From the NCBI GenBank assembly GCA_007695195.1, contig REEG01000140.1:62001-126000 (forward strand): a stretch of DNA of 64,000 bases. The letters run 5' to 3'. The notes under the pieces are model-generated. The model made no database searches, was not told the origin of the DNA, and was given only the letters and a program-made list of their open reading frames with translations. Source of the DNA: Gemmatimonadales bacterium (GTDB taxonomy: Bacteria; Gemmatimonadota; Gemmatimonadetes; Longimicrobiales; Gaopeijiaceae). A program made the translations under genes and the position numbers. Positions within the stretch are counted from its first letter, which is position 1. Each line of letters starts with the position of its first letter. Below are positions 45,950-54,148 of this stretch, piece by piece.

Positions 45950-47281
45950 CTACGGATCCGCCTCCGATTGACTCCCCTCCCCGGCCACGGCCTGGTAGAG
46001 GAGATGGAGGGCGTGCTGGCCCGCTCTCTCCCTCACCTCGGCTCGCGGACCGGGAAACCGGACCTTCTCGGCCCGGCAACCTCCGTCATGAGCCAGGGCG
46101 AACCACACCGTGCCCACGGGCTTCTCCATGGACCCACCGCCGGGACCCGCCACGCCGGTGATGCTCACCCCCACCCGGGCCGGAACGATGCGTCGTACCC
46201 CCTGAGCCATCTCCCGGGCCACCGCCTCGGAGACGGCTCCATGGGTTTCCAACGTCTCCTCGGCAACGCCGAGGAGGTCACGCTTGACATGGTTGGAATA
46301 GGCGACGACACCCCCCTGGACCCAGGCTGAGCTCCCGGGGATCGAGGTGAGGCGCCCGAGCACCTCTCCGCCGGTACAACTCTCGGCCAGGGCCACCGTC
46401 CACCTCCGGGCGGCCAGCCGCCTACCTACCGCCTCAGCCAGGTCCAAACCGTCCGTGTCATATCGGTACGGTGCGAGGATGGGCCCAAGAAGAGACTCCA
46501 CCCGGTCGAGCCGGAGATCGGTCTCGGGACCAGTGGCCCGAAGACCGAGTTCCACACCGCGGAGGGAAGGCCGGTACGCCACCTCCACGTCTTCGTCCCC
46601 CTCCCGGTCCAGCAGTTCCTCGATCCGTCCAGCCAATTCGGACTCGGGAATCCCGGTGGTAAGCAGGATCCGGGTGGAGTGAGGAGCGAAGCGGGATCCG
46701 AAGGTGTCCCGGATCCGGGGCTCCGCCACCTCAGCCATCAGGTGCCTCATCTCGTCGGGAACCCCCGGAAGCAGGAGGACCACCGGAGGGCTGTCGGCAC
46801 GGAAGAAGGCGCCATCCCGCGCCGTCTCTGGATGGAACCAGATGGCGGGGGCCGAGCCACGCTCATTCATGAGTGGGTCGGCCCCCTCGGGCACCAGGGC
46901 GATGCGGCGGTTGGTCTCCGGAAGCTTCTGGAACCCTCTCTGTTCAAAACGCCTGCGGAGTTCTGCCAGGATTCCCTGGTCCGTGCGGAGCCGGACTCCC
47001 CAGGCAAGTACCACGGCCTCCCGGGTCCGGTCGTCCAGGGTGGGGCCGAGGCCACCGGTAACCACCAGGAAATCGGCCCCGGAGCTTCCTCGGGTCAGGG
47101 CCTGGGCGATGGCCGGCTCATCGTCTCCCACCGATTCCATCCCGGCCACCTGGAATCCCAACCCATGGAGGTGCCGGGCAAGCCATCGTGAGTTGCCGTC
47201 CATGCGTTCCCCGGACAGAAGCTCGTCACCGATGGTGAGGATCCGGGCTCGAGGAGGACCCTCAGGTTCTCCAACGTACAT
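45950..47281 (-). CDS. cinA: CinA family nicotinamide-nucleotide amidohydrolase
   Basis: A two-domain CinA. The N-terminal MoCF-like/COG1058 domain has LTIGDELLSGERMDGNS and VVTGGLGPTLDDRTREAV. The C-terminal PncC domain has VALAESCTGGEVLGRLTSIPGSS and VGVSITGVAGPGGGSMEKPVG. The family deamidates NMN in pyridine-nucleotide salvage. The ATG at 47281 overlaps the pgsA stop by one base (TGATG), giving 443 residues; the upstream open frame lies within pgsA and is rejected. Confidence 0.92.
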   Translation of the reverse strand: MYVGEPEGPPRARILTIGDELLSGERMDGNSRWLARHLHGLGFQVAGMESVGDDEPAIAQALTRGSSGADFLVVTGGLGPTLDDRTREAVVLAWGVRLRTDQGILAELRRRFEQRGFQKLPETNRRIALVPEGADPLMNERGSAPAIWFHPETARDGAFFRADSPPVVLLLPGVPDEMRHLMAEVAEPRIRDTFGSRFAPHSTRILLTTGIPESELAGRIEELLDREGDEDVEVAYRPSLRGVELGLRATGPETDLRLDRVESLLGPILAPYRYDTDGLDLAEAVGRRLAARRWTVALAESCTGGEVLGRLTSIPGSSAWVQGGVVAYSNHVKRDLLGVAEETLETHGAVSEAVAREMAQGVRRIVPARVGVSITGVAGPGGGSMEKPVGTVWFALAHDGGCRAEKVRFPGPRAEVRERAGQHALHLLYQAVAGEGSQSEADP

Positions 47282-47952
47282 CAGGAATCCCCCGCCCCCT
47301 TCGCTTCCGCACCGGGTGAGAACAGATAGCGATTCTGGACCAGATACACCCCCATGGAATACACCGTCAGCACCAGGGCGACCAGGAGGGAAAGACCCAC
47401 AACACCGCCGTGGAGAGGTCCCCAGAACTCCCAGATCCCGCTCCCCTCCCACCCCGCTCGTCCGGCGTGTAGCACGAAAGAATACCAGAGTAGGAGCGCA
47501 CCGCTGAAGATGTTCTGCGTAAAGGCTTTGTACTTTCCGGAAGGCCCTGCGGAGATGACGGCTCCGCGACGAGCCGCCCAGCTACGAAAGAGGGTGACGA
47601 AGAGTTCCCGACCAAAGATGACCAGAAGGACCCAGAGCGGCATGGGACCCCACCAGGGGATCTCCCAGATGGGCTCCGGACGATGGGAAACCAGATAGAA
47701 CGGGACCATGGTCGCAGCCATGAGAAGCTTGTCGGCCAGTGGGTCCAGCAGCTTTCCCATGTCGGTGATCCACCCATGCTTTCGTGCCAGGTAGCCGTCC
47801 CATAGATCGGAGACGGCCGCCACTACGAAAACGATGAAGGCAGCGAGAAACACTCCGGCGCTCTGGCCAAGGGCCAACACAAACACAACCGGACACGCAG
47901 CAATGCGTGCCACAGTGATGAGGTTGGGAACGTTGATTCGGGAGCCGGCCAT
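47281..47952 (-). CDS. pgsA: CDP-diacylglycerol--glycerol-3-phosphate 3-phosphatidyltransferase
   Basis: Makes phosphatidylglycerol-phosphate from the CDP-diacylglycerol produced by CdsA. The CDP-alcohol phosphotransferase signature DG-x2-AR-x8-G-x3-D-x3-D is complete (DLWDGYLARKHG ... DMGKLLDPLADK). About five or six membrane helices and 223 residues are seen, slightly longer than the usual 180-200. Translation is coupled to cinA downstream. Confidence 0.9.
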   Translation of the reverse strand: MAGSRINVPNLITVARIAACPVVFVLALGQSAGVFLAAFIVFVVAAVSDLWDGYLARKHGWITDMGKLLDPLADKLLMAATMVPFYLVSHRPEPIWEIPWWGPMPLWVLLVIFGRELFVTLFRSWAARRGAVISAGPSGKYKAFTQNIFSGALLLWYSFVLHAGRAGWEGSGIWEFWGPLHGGVVGLSLLVALVLTVYSMGVYLVQNRYLFSPGAEAKGAGDS

Positions 47953-47964
47953 GAGGTCAGGAGG

Positions 47965-48543
47965 TCAACTGAGCGTCTTGACCACCTGCTTGCTCACCGA
48001 CTTGAGGGTCTCGAAGACCCCATCCCCCCGAATGGCCACCCCCGGGAAATCCGGTACACCCATGGGATTCAATTCACTGCGGAGTTCTTCCATGGATGCG
48101 ATTCCCGGCATGTCCCTCTTGTTGTACTGGATCACGAAGGGGATCCTGGACAGGTCGTACCCGTAGGCCTCGATGTTCTCATAGAGATTGTGCATCGCTT
48201 CGATGTTGGCCTCGCGGCGGTGCACCTGTGAGTCGGCTACGAAGATGAGGCCATCCACACCCTTGAGGATCAGCTTCCGGCTCGCGTTGTAGTAGACCTG
48301 CCCGGGGACGGTGTAGAGGTGGAAGCGCGTCTTGAAGCCCCGAATCGAGCCCAGGTCGATGGGAAGGAAATCGAAGAAGAGGGTTCGGTCGGCTTCCGTG
48401 GCCAGGGAAATCATCTTCCCCCGGGTATCCGGATCCACCTTGGAGTAGACATGCTCCAGATTGGTGGTCTTTCCCCCCAGACCCGTCCCGTAGTAGACGA
48501 TCTTGCAGTTGATCTCCCGGGCCGCGTAGTTGATCATCGACAT
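47965..48543 (-). CDS. mglA: MglA-type small Ras-like GTPase
   Basis: A bacterial Ras-like polarity GTPase; in Myxococcus MglA sets the leading pole for gliding and pili. The P-loop variant [10 protein letters not shown] is at residues 19-28, [18 protein letters not shown] holds the switch region, [17 protein letters not shown] the G3 region and QYNKRD the base-recognition motif. The ATG at 48543 gives [13 protein letters not shown] and 192 residues. Upstream codons to 48816 are unconserved. No mglB (roadblock) GAP gene is adjacent. Its role in this organism is inferred. Confidence 0.92.
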   Translation of the reverse strand: MSMINYAAREINCKIVYYGTGLGGKTTNLEHVYSKVDPDTRGKMISLATEADRTLFFDFLPIDLGSIRGFKTRFHLYTVPGQVYYNASRKLILKGVDGLIFVADSQVHRREANIEAMHNLYENIEAYGYDLSRIPFVIQYNKRDMPGIASMEELRSELNPMGVPDFPGVAIRGDGVFETLKSVSKQVVKTLS

Positions 48544-48871
48544 GACAGTCCACCTCCCCCGAAGCTGCTGACCATGTCCTCGGGCCCAATCGCCCGGAGC
48601 AGAGCGCGGGACTCCGTTAGGTCCCACCGGACGCGAGCGCCTGATGCGACAGAGACGGCGGGAAGAAGGCCAGTTAGCATCGTCCAAGCAGGGTTCTCGG
48701 GACTGGAAGCTCGGAGGGTCGCCAACGGGGACCACGCCGAACGGGGCCATGTCTTCGGACAGAAGGCTAAACTGGCCCGGAATGAGCAGTGGGGCAAGCC
48801 GCTGAACCGGAAGCACAGCGGCATATCGCCACCACCGGAGCCCCCGGGCCGGACCAACCCGATACGAAGGT
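48544..48871 (-). other. 328-base leader/intergenic region upstream of mglA
   Basis: No gene, RNA motif or consensus promoter was recognised here. Reading frames cross it but look unconserved. It probably contains the mglA promoter and 5' leader. Confidence 0.3.
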
Positions 48872-49198
48872 TCAGGGCCGCGCCTCGCGCACGGAGCCGT
48901 TCAGACCCGACGCCTCCTGTTCCATCCTTTCCACAATGGCCCGGGCACGGTTCCTGAGAATCTTGCGAGGCTCCCAGCTGATGTAATCCTTCAGCAGCGT
49001 GATATGATCAACGGACGGATCCTGGCGAGCCATGTGCTCCAACGCCGCCATCCTCTTCAGGGAAAGCGAATCGAACAGATTGCGACGCTGGCGTACGATC
49101 TGATCTCGAACGAGAAAGACCGAAGCCGCCCCCACGACACCAGCGGTGAGGATGGCGAATCCGGCGATTCGAAGTGCTCGTTTCGTTGCAGCGTCCAT
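48872..49198 (-). CDS. Hypothetical single-pass membrane protein
   Basis: A 108-residue protein of unknown family. A membrane helix at about residues 11-30 ([20 protein letters not shown]) is followed by a charged helical cytoplasmic or periplasmic tail with [20 protein letters not shown] and [15 protein letters not shown]. The start is 23 bases after the recR stop, so it is probably the last gene of the dnaX-ebfC-recR unit. Function unknown. Confidence 0.6.
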   Translation of the reverse strand: MDAATKRALRIAGFAILTAGVVGAASVFLVRDQIVRQRRNLFDSLSLKRMAALEHMARQDPSVDHITLLKDYISWEPRKILRNRARAIVERMEQEASGLNGSVREARP

Positions 49199-49221
49199 GG
49201 CTGGAAACCAGTGGTTCGGGT

Positions 49222-49815
49222 TTACATCTCCCGACGGCCCGCCAGCGCCTGGGCCAGGGTCGAGCCGTCTACGTACTCCAGGTCACTTCCCACGGGGATT
49301 CCCCGGGCGAGCCGAGTCACCCGGACACCCTGAGACCGAAGGATGCTATCAAGGTAGACTGCGGTGGCCTCTCCCTCAACGGAGGGGTTTGTGGCAAGGA
49401 TGGCCTCTCGGATCTCGCACGGCCCATTCCGGACTCTTCCGAGCAGGCTTTCGATCCTCAGATCTTCGGGCCCGACCCCATCGAGAGGCGACAGCCGGCC
49501 ACCAAGAACGTGGTACAGGCCACGAAATTGCCCTGTCCTTTCAATGGACTCCACCTCGAAGGCACTTTCCACCACGCACACCGTCGTCTGGTCCCTTTCC
49601 GTATCGGCACATACTCCGCAAAGCTCCAACTCCGTGTAGTTTCCGCAGATCCGGCAGGGATGGATCCGGTCCACCAGACTCTCCACCGCCCGCGCCAATC
49701 TCCGCCCCTCCTCGGGCGAGGACCGGAGGAGGTGATGGACCAGACGGCGAGCCGTTCGCGGGCCGACACCGGGAAGCCTTGACAGCTCCCGGGTCACCTC
49801 ATCGATAAGAGACAC
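49222..49815 (-). CDS. recR: Recombination protein RecR
   Basis: Loads RecA with RecF/RecO. The helix-hairpin-helix is LSRLPGVGPRTARRLVHHLL (about 11-30). The zinc motif has C54, C57, C66 and C69. The TOPRIM domain begins at VCVVES and contains GGRLSPLDGVGPEDL and TNPSVEGEATAVYL. It has 197 residues and a standard start. It is third in ffs-dnaX-ebfC-recR. Confidence 0.95.
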   Translation of the reverse strand: MSLIDEVTRELSRLPGVGPRTARRLVHHLLRSSPEEGRRLARAVESLVDRIHPCRICGNYTELELCGVCADTERDQTTVCVVESAFEVESIERTGQFRGLYHVLGGRLSPLDGVGPEDLRIESLLGRVRNGPCEIREAILATNPSVEGEATAVYLDSILRSQGVRVTRLARGIPVGSDLEYVDGSTLAQALAGRREM

Positions 49816-49831
49816 GTCCGAACCCGGACCG

Positions 49832-50152
49832 TCAGAACAGGCCGGGCATCTTCATGGGCAGGGGGAGATTACCCGTGGCCTTCTGCATCTCCTCTTCATA
49901 CACCTTCCGTGCCTTGTTCTGGGCTTCCGAAACAGCCGCCAGCACCAGATCCTCCAGCATCTCCACATCGTCGGCATCGACCACGGCGGGGTCGATGGCC
50001 ACAGCCTTGACGCCGCCCTTGCCATCCACGGTCACCGTTACCATCCCGCCTCCCGAAGAAGCGGAAATCTCCTCGCGGTCCAGATTGGCCTGGATCTCCG
50101 AGATCTGGGACTGCATCTGCTGTCCCATCTTGAGTAGTTGCTGCATGTTCAT
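49832..50152 (-). CDS. ebfC: YbaB/EbfC family nucleoid-associated protein
   Basis: A small dimeric DNA-binding protein. MNMQQLLKMGQQMQSQISEI opens the helical arm, followed by SSGGGMVTVTVDGKGGVKAV and the C-terminal helix LVLAAVSEAQNKARKV. The ATG at 50152 gives 106 residues, the family size; upstream codons to 50263 overlap the end of dnaX and are not conserved. The position between dnaX and recR is the standard one. Confidence 0.93.
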   Translation of the reverse strand: MNMQQLLKMGQQMQSQISEIQANLDREEISASSGGGMVTVTVDGKGGVKAVAIDPAVVDADDVEMLEDLVLAAVSEAQNKARKVYEEEMQKATGNLPLPMKMPGLF

Positions 50153-50238
50153 GAGTGACTCCACGTTTACTTTTGAAAAGGGGGAGGATGGCCGGGACCC
50201 TCGCCTGCCGAAGGAGGGCAGGTCCGTGGCGGGCGTGG

Positions 50239-52071
50239 TCATTCCACGATGTCGAGATCCCACGATTCTACCGCCCCCCTGAGACCCGGTTCCTTTTCCA
50301 GGAGGTCATCGAGGAGCCCCTCCCGGACCTGCACCTGGGACACCCTCCTGGCGCCCTCCTGCTCCGGTAGCACCAACTCCCGAAACTCCACCCGGACCCC
50401 ACCGGCGGCCAGGCCGCCCAGGGCGTCTTCCAGGGTGCGACGGATGGAGGGACCGTGGAGCCGCTCCAGGTCCAGACCCGGCGGAAGAGCGATGACCACC
50501 CTTCCCTCTTCAGGAGAATCGATCTCTGCTCCTCGGAGCAGGGGGGTCATGCCTGGGGGCAGATTCCCGCTTGCGCCCTCCAGAAGTTCCCTCCATGCCC
50601 GGCGGATCGAGGTGGAATCGGCAGGGCCCCCGGGCTCGGGCGAGTCGGGTTCGGTGGGAGCTGGGCCCCCAGCGGCAGGGACGGTAGCCTGGCCAGGATC
50701 GGCCGAGGCAGGCGCCGGAGCCGAGTCGCCAGGGGCCGGCTCGGTGCGAACCAGTTCAGGTACCTCCGGTACCTCCCGGGGGAAGGCGTCTGGACGTGCC
50801 TCGGCGGGAGGGGCTGAAGACCGAGTCCGGGTCAGGTCGGAAGACTGCCGCCCACCCTGGTCGGGGAGGACGGAGTGGGGGATGGGGGTAGCTGCCCGAG
50901 GTTCCGTGGGCGAGGGCGGAGCCTCTCCCCCGAGCGCCCGGAGGAGCGTTTCCATCTCCACCGTGCGGTCCATGAGGGCAAAGCGGATCAGGAGGAGCTC
51001 GAGGAGAATACGGGGCTGGGAAGCTCTCCTCATCCCACCCCTCGCCTCCAGGTCCGCCGCCATGCCCAACATGCGCACCAGATCTGCCGCCTCGAAAAGG
51101 GACGTGCGGCTGCGCCACTCCTGCAGGGATTCACCCGTCAGTTCCGGAACGGGCGAGCCCACCCTGAGGCGCAGCAGCGTCCGTAGGGCATCCAGGAGCC
51201 CCTGGTAGAATTCCACCAGGTCGTAGCCGCGATCGAGTAGGTCCTGGACCAGGACGAAAATCCCCGCCTGATCGCGCTGCGCCACAAGATCCAGCGTATG
51301 GAGGAAACGCTCCTCCTCCACGACGCCCAGGATCCTGCGCACCGTGTCCACGGAAAGGCCTACCCCATCGGAGAGGGCCAGCACCTGATCCGTCAGGGAT
51401 AGGGCATCCCGCATGCCTCCGTCGGCTTTACGCGCCACGAGGCGGAGGGCTTCGGGTTCGGCGGAGGCTCCTTCCCGGCTCAGGACCTCACCGAGGCGCT
51501 GCACGATCTCGGGCACGCCGACTCGCCGGAAGTCGAACCGTTGACACCGGGACAGGATGGGGGCCGCCGTCTGCTCGATCTTCTCCGGCTCGGTGGTGGC
51601 GAAGATGAAGATGACGCGTGGAGGCGGCTCTTCCAGCACCTTCAGGAGCGCGTTCCATGCCTCGCGGGTGAGCATGTGCGCCTCGTCCACGATGTAGACC
51701 TTGAAGCGCCCTTCCTCGGACGGGGCATACATGGCTCGACTTCGGAGATCCCGGGCATCGTCCACACCTCGATTCGAGGCGGCGTCGATTTCCACTACAT
51801 CCAGGGAGGTGGTACCTGACCAGATGCTGACGCAGCTGCTACATACCCCGCACGGTTCTCCCGCCGCCGTCCGGTCGGGACAGTTGAGGGCCATGGCCAG
51901 TACCCGGGCCAGGGTGGTCTTGCCGACACCGCGGGGTCCCGAGAAGAGATAGGCATGACCCACCCGGTCGCCGGAAACGGCCCTGCGGAGCGTCTCGGAG
52001 ACGTGTTCCTGTGTCGCCACCTCGGAAAACCGGCGGGGACGATAGCGGCGAGCGAGAGCGGTATGGGACAA
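50239..52071 (-). CDS. dnaX: DNA polymerase III subunit gamma/tau
   Basis: Clamp-loader ATPase. Walker A is FSGPRGVGKTTLARVLA, the zinc-binding cysteines lie in NCPDRTAAGEPCGVCSSCVS, Walker B is VYIVDEAHML, and the sensor TTEPEKI follows. A Pro/Ala-rich linker (about 420-500) leads to a C-terminal tau-like domain. I place the start at a TTG (52071), giving (M)SHTALARRYRPRRF, which matches family N termini. The in-frame ATG at 52206 lies inside the SRP RNA gene. It has 610 residues. Confidence 0.92.
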   Translation of the reverse strand: MSHTALARRYRPRRFSEVATQEHVSETLRRAVSGDRVGHAYLFSGPRGVGKTTLARVLAMALNCPDRTAAGEPCGVCSSCVSIWSGTTSLDVVEIDAASNRGVDDARDLRSRAMYAPSEEGRFKVYIVDEAHMLTREAWNALLKVLEEPPPRVIFIFATTEPEKIEQTAAPILSRCQRFDFRRVGVPEIVQRLGEVLSREGASAEPEALRLVARKADGGMRDALSLTDQVLALSDGVGLSVDTVRRILGVVEEERFLHTLDLVAQRDQAGIFVLVQDLLDRGYDLVEFYQGLLDALRTLLRLRVGSPVPELTGESLQEWRSRTSLFEAADLVRMLGMAADLEARGGMRRASQPRILLELLLIRFALMDRTVEMETLLRALGGEAPPSPTEPRAATPIPHSVLPDQGGRQSSDLTRTRSSAPPAEARPDAFPREVPEVPELVRTEPAPGDSAPAPASADPGQATVPAAGGPAPTEPDSPEPGGPADSTSIRRAWRELLEGASGNLPPGMTPLLRGAEIDSPEEGRVVIALPPGLDLERLHGPSIRRTLEDALGGLAAGGVRVEFRELVLPEQEGARRVSQVQVREGLLDDLLEKEPGLRGAVESWDLDIVE

Positions 52072-52174
52072 AGGCGGGAAGAGTCGGGCTGGAAAACGAG
52101 GGGTCAAACGGGAAGACCAGCGGGTCCCCTGGAATCCCGCCTCGGCACGACGGCCGGGAGTTCCCCAAAAAAAA

Positions 52175-52274
52175 TGCCCCAGGCGAACCGTAGCAACGAT
52201 CACCACACTTACCGCTGCTACCGGCGAGGTCCTGACGGGATTCGTGGGCTTTCGCTCTACGGGCCTGGGGCACG
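52175..52274 (-). ncRNA. ffs: Signal recognition particle RNA (4.5S/SRP, small form)
   Basis: RNA of the SRP that targets membrane proteins. On the minus strand the ends pair as a long helix: TGCCCCAGGC (5', plus 52263-52272) with GCCTGGGGCA (3', plus 52175-52184), then CCGTAG with CTACGG. The core has the universal symmetric loop, GTCAGG on one side and AGCAGCGGTAAG on the other. The apical loop is ACC-UCGCC-GGU instead of a GNRA type. Eight U residues follow (A run 52167-52174), making a terminator. It lies just upstream of dnaX, as scr does in Bacillus. Confidence 0.9.
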
Positions 52275-52279
52275 CCTTG

Positions 52280-52309
52280 ATCCTAATGGGAATGGGGGGC
52301 AGGCGTCAA
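52280..52309 (-). promoter_or_regulatory. Promoter of the SRP RNA gene
   Basis: On the minus strand TTGACG (plus 52304-52309) is followed by 18 bases and TAGGAT (plus 52280-52285). Transcription would begin about 52273, matching the predicted 5' end of the RNA. The -35 box overlaps the stop codon of yraN (52306-52308). Confidence 0.7.
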
Positions 52310-52770
52310 CCGATGTCCCATCCGGGCCTCCACGCATCCGCCACATAGGTCATGGCCTGCCGCCCTCCCTCCAGGAGGACCACGGCCACATCGAAGCGAA
52401 TTTCCCGGGGCCAGCCCAGGTCGGGGAATAGCGGGCCCCCCTCTGTCACGTCCCGGGCAAGGAGCCGGAGCCAGGCCTGGGCCGCCTTCTGAACGTCGCG
52501 ACACTTTCGGGGGGTGACCGAGAGGAGGGCTTCCTCCACGAGCGCCGGCGACGCCTTTCCCCCGCACCGGCGGGTCTTCACCTCCACGAAGGCGAGGACC
52601 TGGTCGCGGTAGACCACCAGGTCGAGTTCCCTGGGTCCATCACGCCAGTTCCGGTCCAGCACCCTCCATCCCCTGGACGCCAGCGATCCGGCCACGAAGG
52701 ACTCGCCTCGCCGTCCCCATTCCACAGTTGATCCCCTGGCCACGGCCAATCTCCTGGGCTCCCTGAGCAT
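52306..52770 (-). CDS. yraN: YraN/UPF0102 family endonuclease-fold protein
   Basis: A small protein with a restriction-endonuclease-like fold. GRRGESFVAGSLASRGWRVL opens the domain, followed by the catalytic-type pattern RELDLVVYRDQVLAFVEVKTR (D, E-x-K). The end, IRFDVAVVLLEGG, is typical. It has 154 residues from the ATG at 52770; an ATG at 52869 with GGAGG close upstream would add 33 Arg/Pro-rich residues. It lies directly upstream of the ffs promoter. Biochemical function is not established. Confidence 0.82.
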   Translation of the reverse strand: MLREPRRLAVARGSTVEWGRRGESFVAGSLASRGWRVLDRNWRDGPRELDLVVYRDQVLAFVEVKTRRCGGKASPALVEEALLSVTPRKCRDVQKAAQAWLRLLARDVTEGGPLFPDLGWPREIRFDVAVVLLEGGRQAMTYVADAWRPGWDIG

Positions 52771-52869
52771 CCCTCCTGCTTCCCGGCCGAGGCTACCCAC
52801 ACGGGGCCCGGGGGTCTCCGGACCCGGGGATCTCCGGACCAATGGTGGAGCACGTCGGAACTCGTTCAT

Positions 52870-53089
52870 TCGCCTCCGGGCTCCGGGGTCCGGGCCCGCC
52901 GGGCCGCGAAGCCCGCTGCACCGCGAAGCTCTTGGTAAAGATGAGCCTCCAGCCGGGGCGAACCCATAGCTGATCGGGCCAAGTTGCGCCGGAAGGACGG
53001 AACAAGCTCGAGTGGGAGCGGAAACGAACCGGAGCAGAAACGAACCGGAGGGACCAGCAGACGAGATGGGGCTCGAACGCGGGATCTGA
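52870..53089. repeat. Intergenic region with a 16-bp tandem repeat
   Basis: Between aroF and yraN, a 16-bp unit occurs twice in tandem at 53015-53030 and 53031-53046 (GGAGCGGAAACGAACC and GGAGCAGAAACGAACC, one mismatch), followed by GGAG of a partial third copy. No gene or RNA is evident in the 220 bases. Confidence 0.5.
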
Positions 53090-54145
53090 TCAGGAGACCG
53101 GAAGGGACGGCTCCTGATCCAGGGCGGGGACCAGGCGTCGATCCAATGCCTTGCAGATCACCTGCATCTGCTCCATGAGTTCGGCGAATTGCTCCGGATA
53201 GAGGGACTGGGCCCCGTCGGAGAGCGCCATCTCCGGGTTGGGGTGGACCTCCACCATGACCCCATCCGCTCCGGCCGCAACGGCGGCTCGCGCCATGGGA
53301 ATCACCTTCGCCCGGATCCCGGTCCCGTGGCTGGGATCGGCGATGATGGGGAGGTGGGAGAGTCCCTGGATGACGGGAATGGCCGTCAGATCCAGCAGGT
53401 TCCGGGTGTGTGTGTCGAAGCTCCGGACTCCCCGCTCGCAGAGGATCACCTGGTCGTTCCCTTCAGCCAGCAGGTACTCGGCGGCCAGGAGAAGCTCTTT
53501 GATGGTGGCCGACATCCCCCGCTTCAGGAGCACCGGCTTGCCGGATCTACCCGCCCGGCGCAGAAGCGTGTAATTCTGCATGTTCCGAGCACCGATCTGA
53601 ATGATGTCGGCGTACTCGGCCACCAGATCCACGCCTTCGGCATCCAGCGCCTCCGTCACCACCGCCAGCCCCGATGCCTCACGGGCCTCGGCCAGGAGCT
53701 CGAGGCCCTTCATCCCAAGCCCCTGGAAGGAATACGGGGAGGTCCGTGGCTTGAATGCCCCGCCACGCAGAACCGTAGCTCCCATTTCCCGGAGCGTCCG
53801 TGCAATCCCGACGATCTGTTCCCGGCTCTCCACCGCACAAGGGCCCGCCATGACGACGATCTCCGATCCCCCGATCCGGGTACCATTGGGCAGGGTCACC
53901 ACCGTGTCTTCCTGCTTCCACTCCCGGGACACCTGCTTGTACGGGCGGCTCACCTCGATGACCTCCAGAACCCCCTCGAGCCCCTCCAACCGAGCCGAGT
54001 CAACCCGCCCATCGTTGCCGATGAGCCCTACGGCGGTCCGCTGACGCCCGGGAATGGGTCGGGCATCGTACCCCATGGACCGGATCGTCTCCACGACCCG
54101 ATCGATGGAGGTCTGGGACGCGTCCTGCTTCATCACCACCAGCAT
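53090..54145 (-). CDS. aroF: 3-deoxy-7-phosphoheptulonate synthase (DAHP synthase, type I-beta)
   Basis: First step of the shikimate pathway, condensing PEP and erythrose-4-phosphate. The N-terminal ferredoxin-like regulatory domain (about 1-70) is followed by the barrel: [61 protein letters not shown] and [13 protein letters not shown]. This FL-domain form is usually feedback-inhibited by an aromatic product. It has 351 residues. The start lies 3 bases after the stop of the RNase Z-like gene. The gene symbol follows the family; it could equally be called aroG. Confidence 0.92.
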   Translation of the reverse strand: MLVVMKQDASQTSIDRVVETIRSMGYDARPIPGRQRTAVGLIGNDGRVDSARLEGLEGVLEVIEVSRPYKQVSREWKQEDTVVTLPNGTRIGGSEIVVMAGPCAVESREQIVGIARTLREMGATVLRGGAFKPRTSPYSFQGLGMKGLELLAEAREASGLAVVTEALDAEGVDLVAEYADIIQIGARNMQNYTLLRRAGRSGKPVLLKRGMSATIKELLLAAEYLLAEGNDQVILCERGVRSFDTHTRNLLDLTAIPVIQGLSHLPIIADPSHGTGIRAKVIPMARAAVAAGADGVMVEVHPNPEMALSDGAQSLYPEQFAELMEQMQVICKALDRRLVPALDQEPSLPVS

Positions 54146-54148
54146 GAT

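Noticed and set aside
52172-52273. Protein-coding extension of dnaX and other reading frames across 52072-52273
   Set aside because: This stretch is explained by the SRP RNA helix, its U-tail terminator and promoter; the protein sequence there shows no family similarity.
53060-53110. Possible tRNA on the minus strand, from a GTTCGAGCCCC string
   Set aside because: The bases flanking the T-loop-like string do not form a 5-bp T stem, and no acceptor stem or anticodon arm can be drawn.
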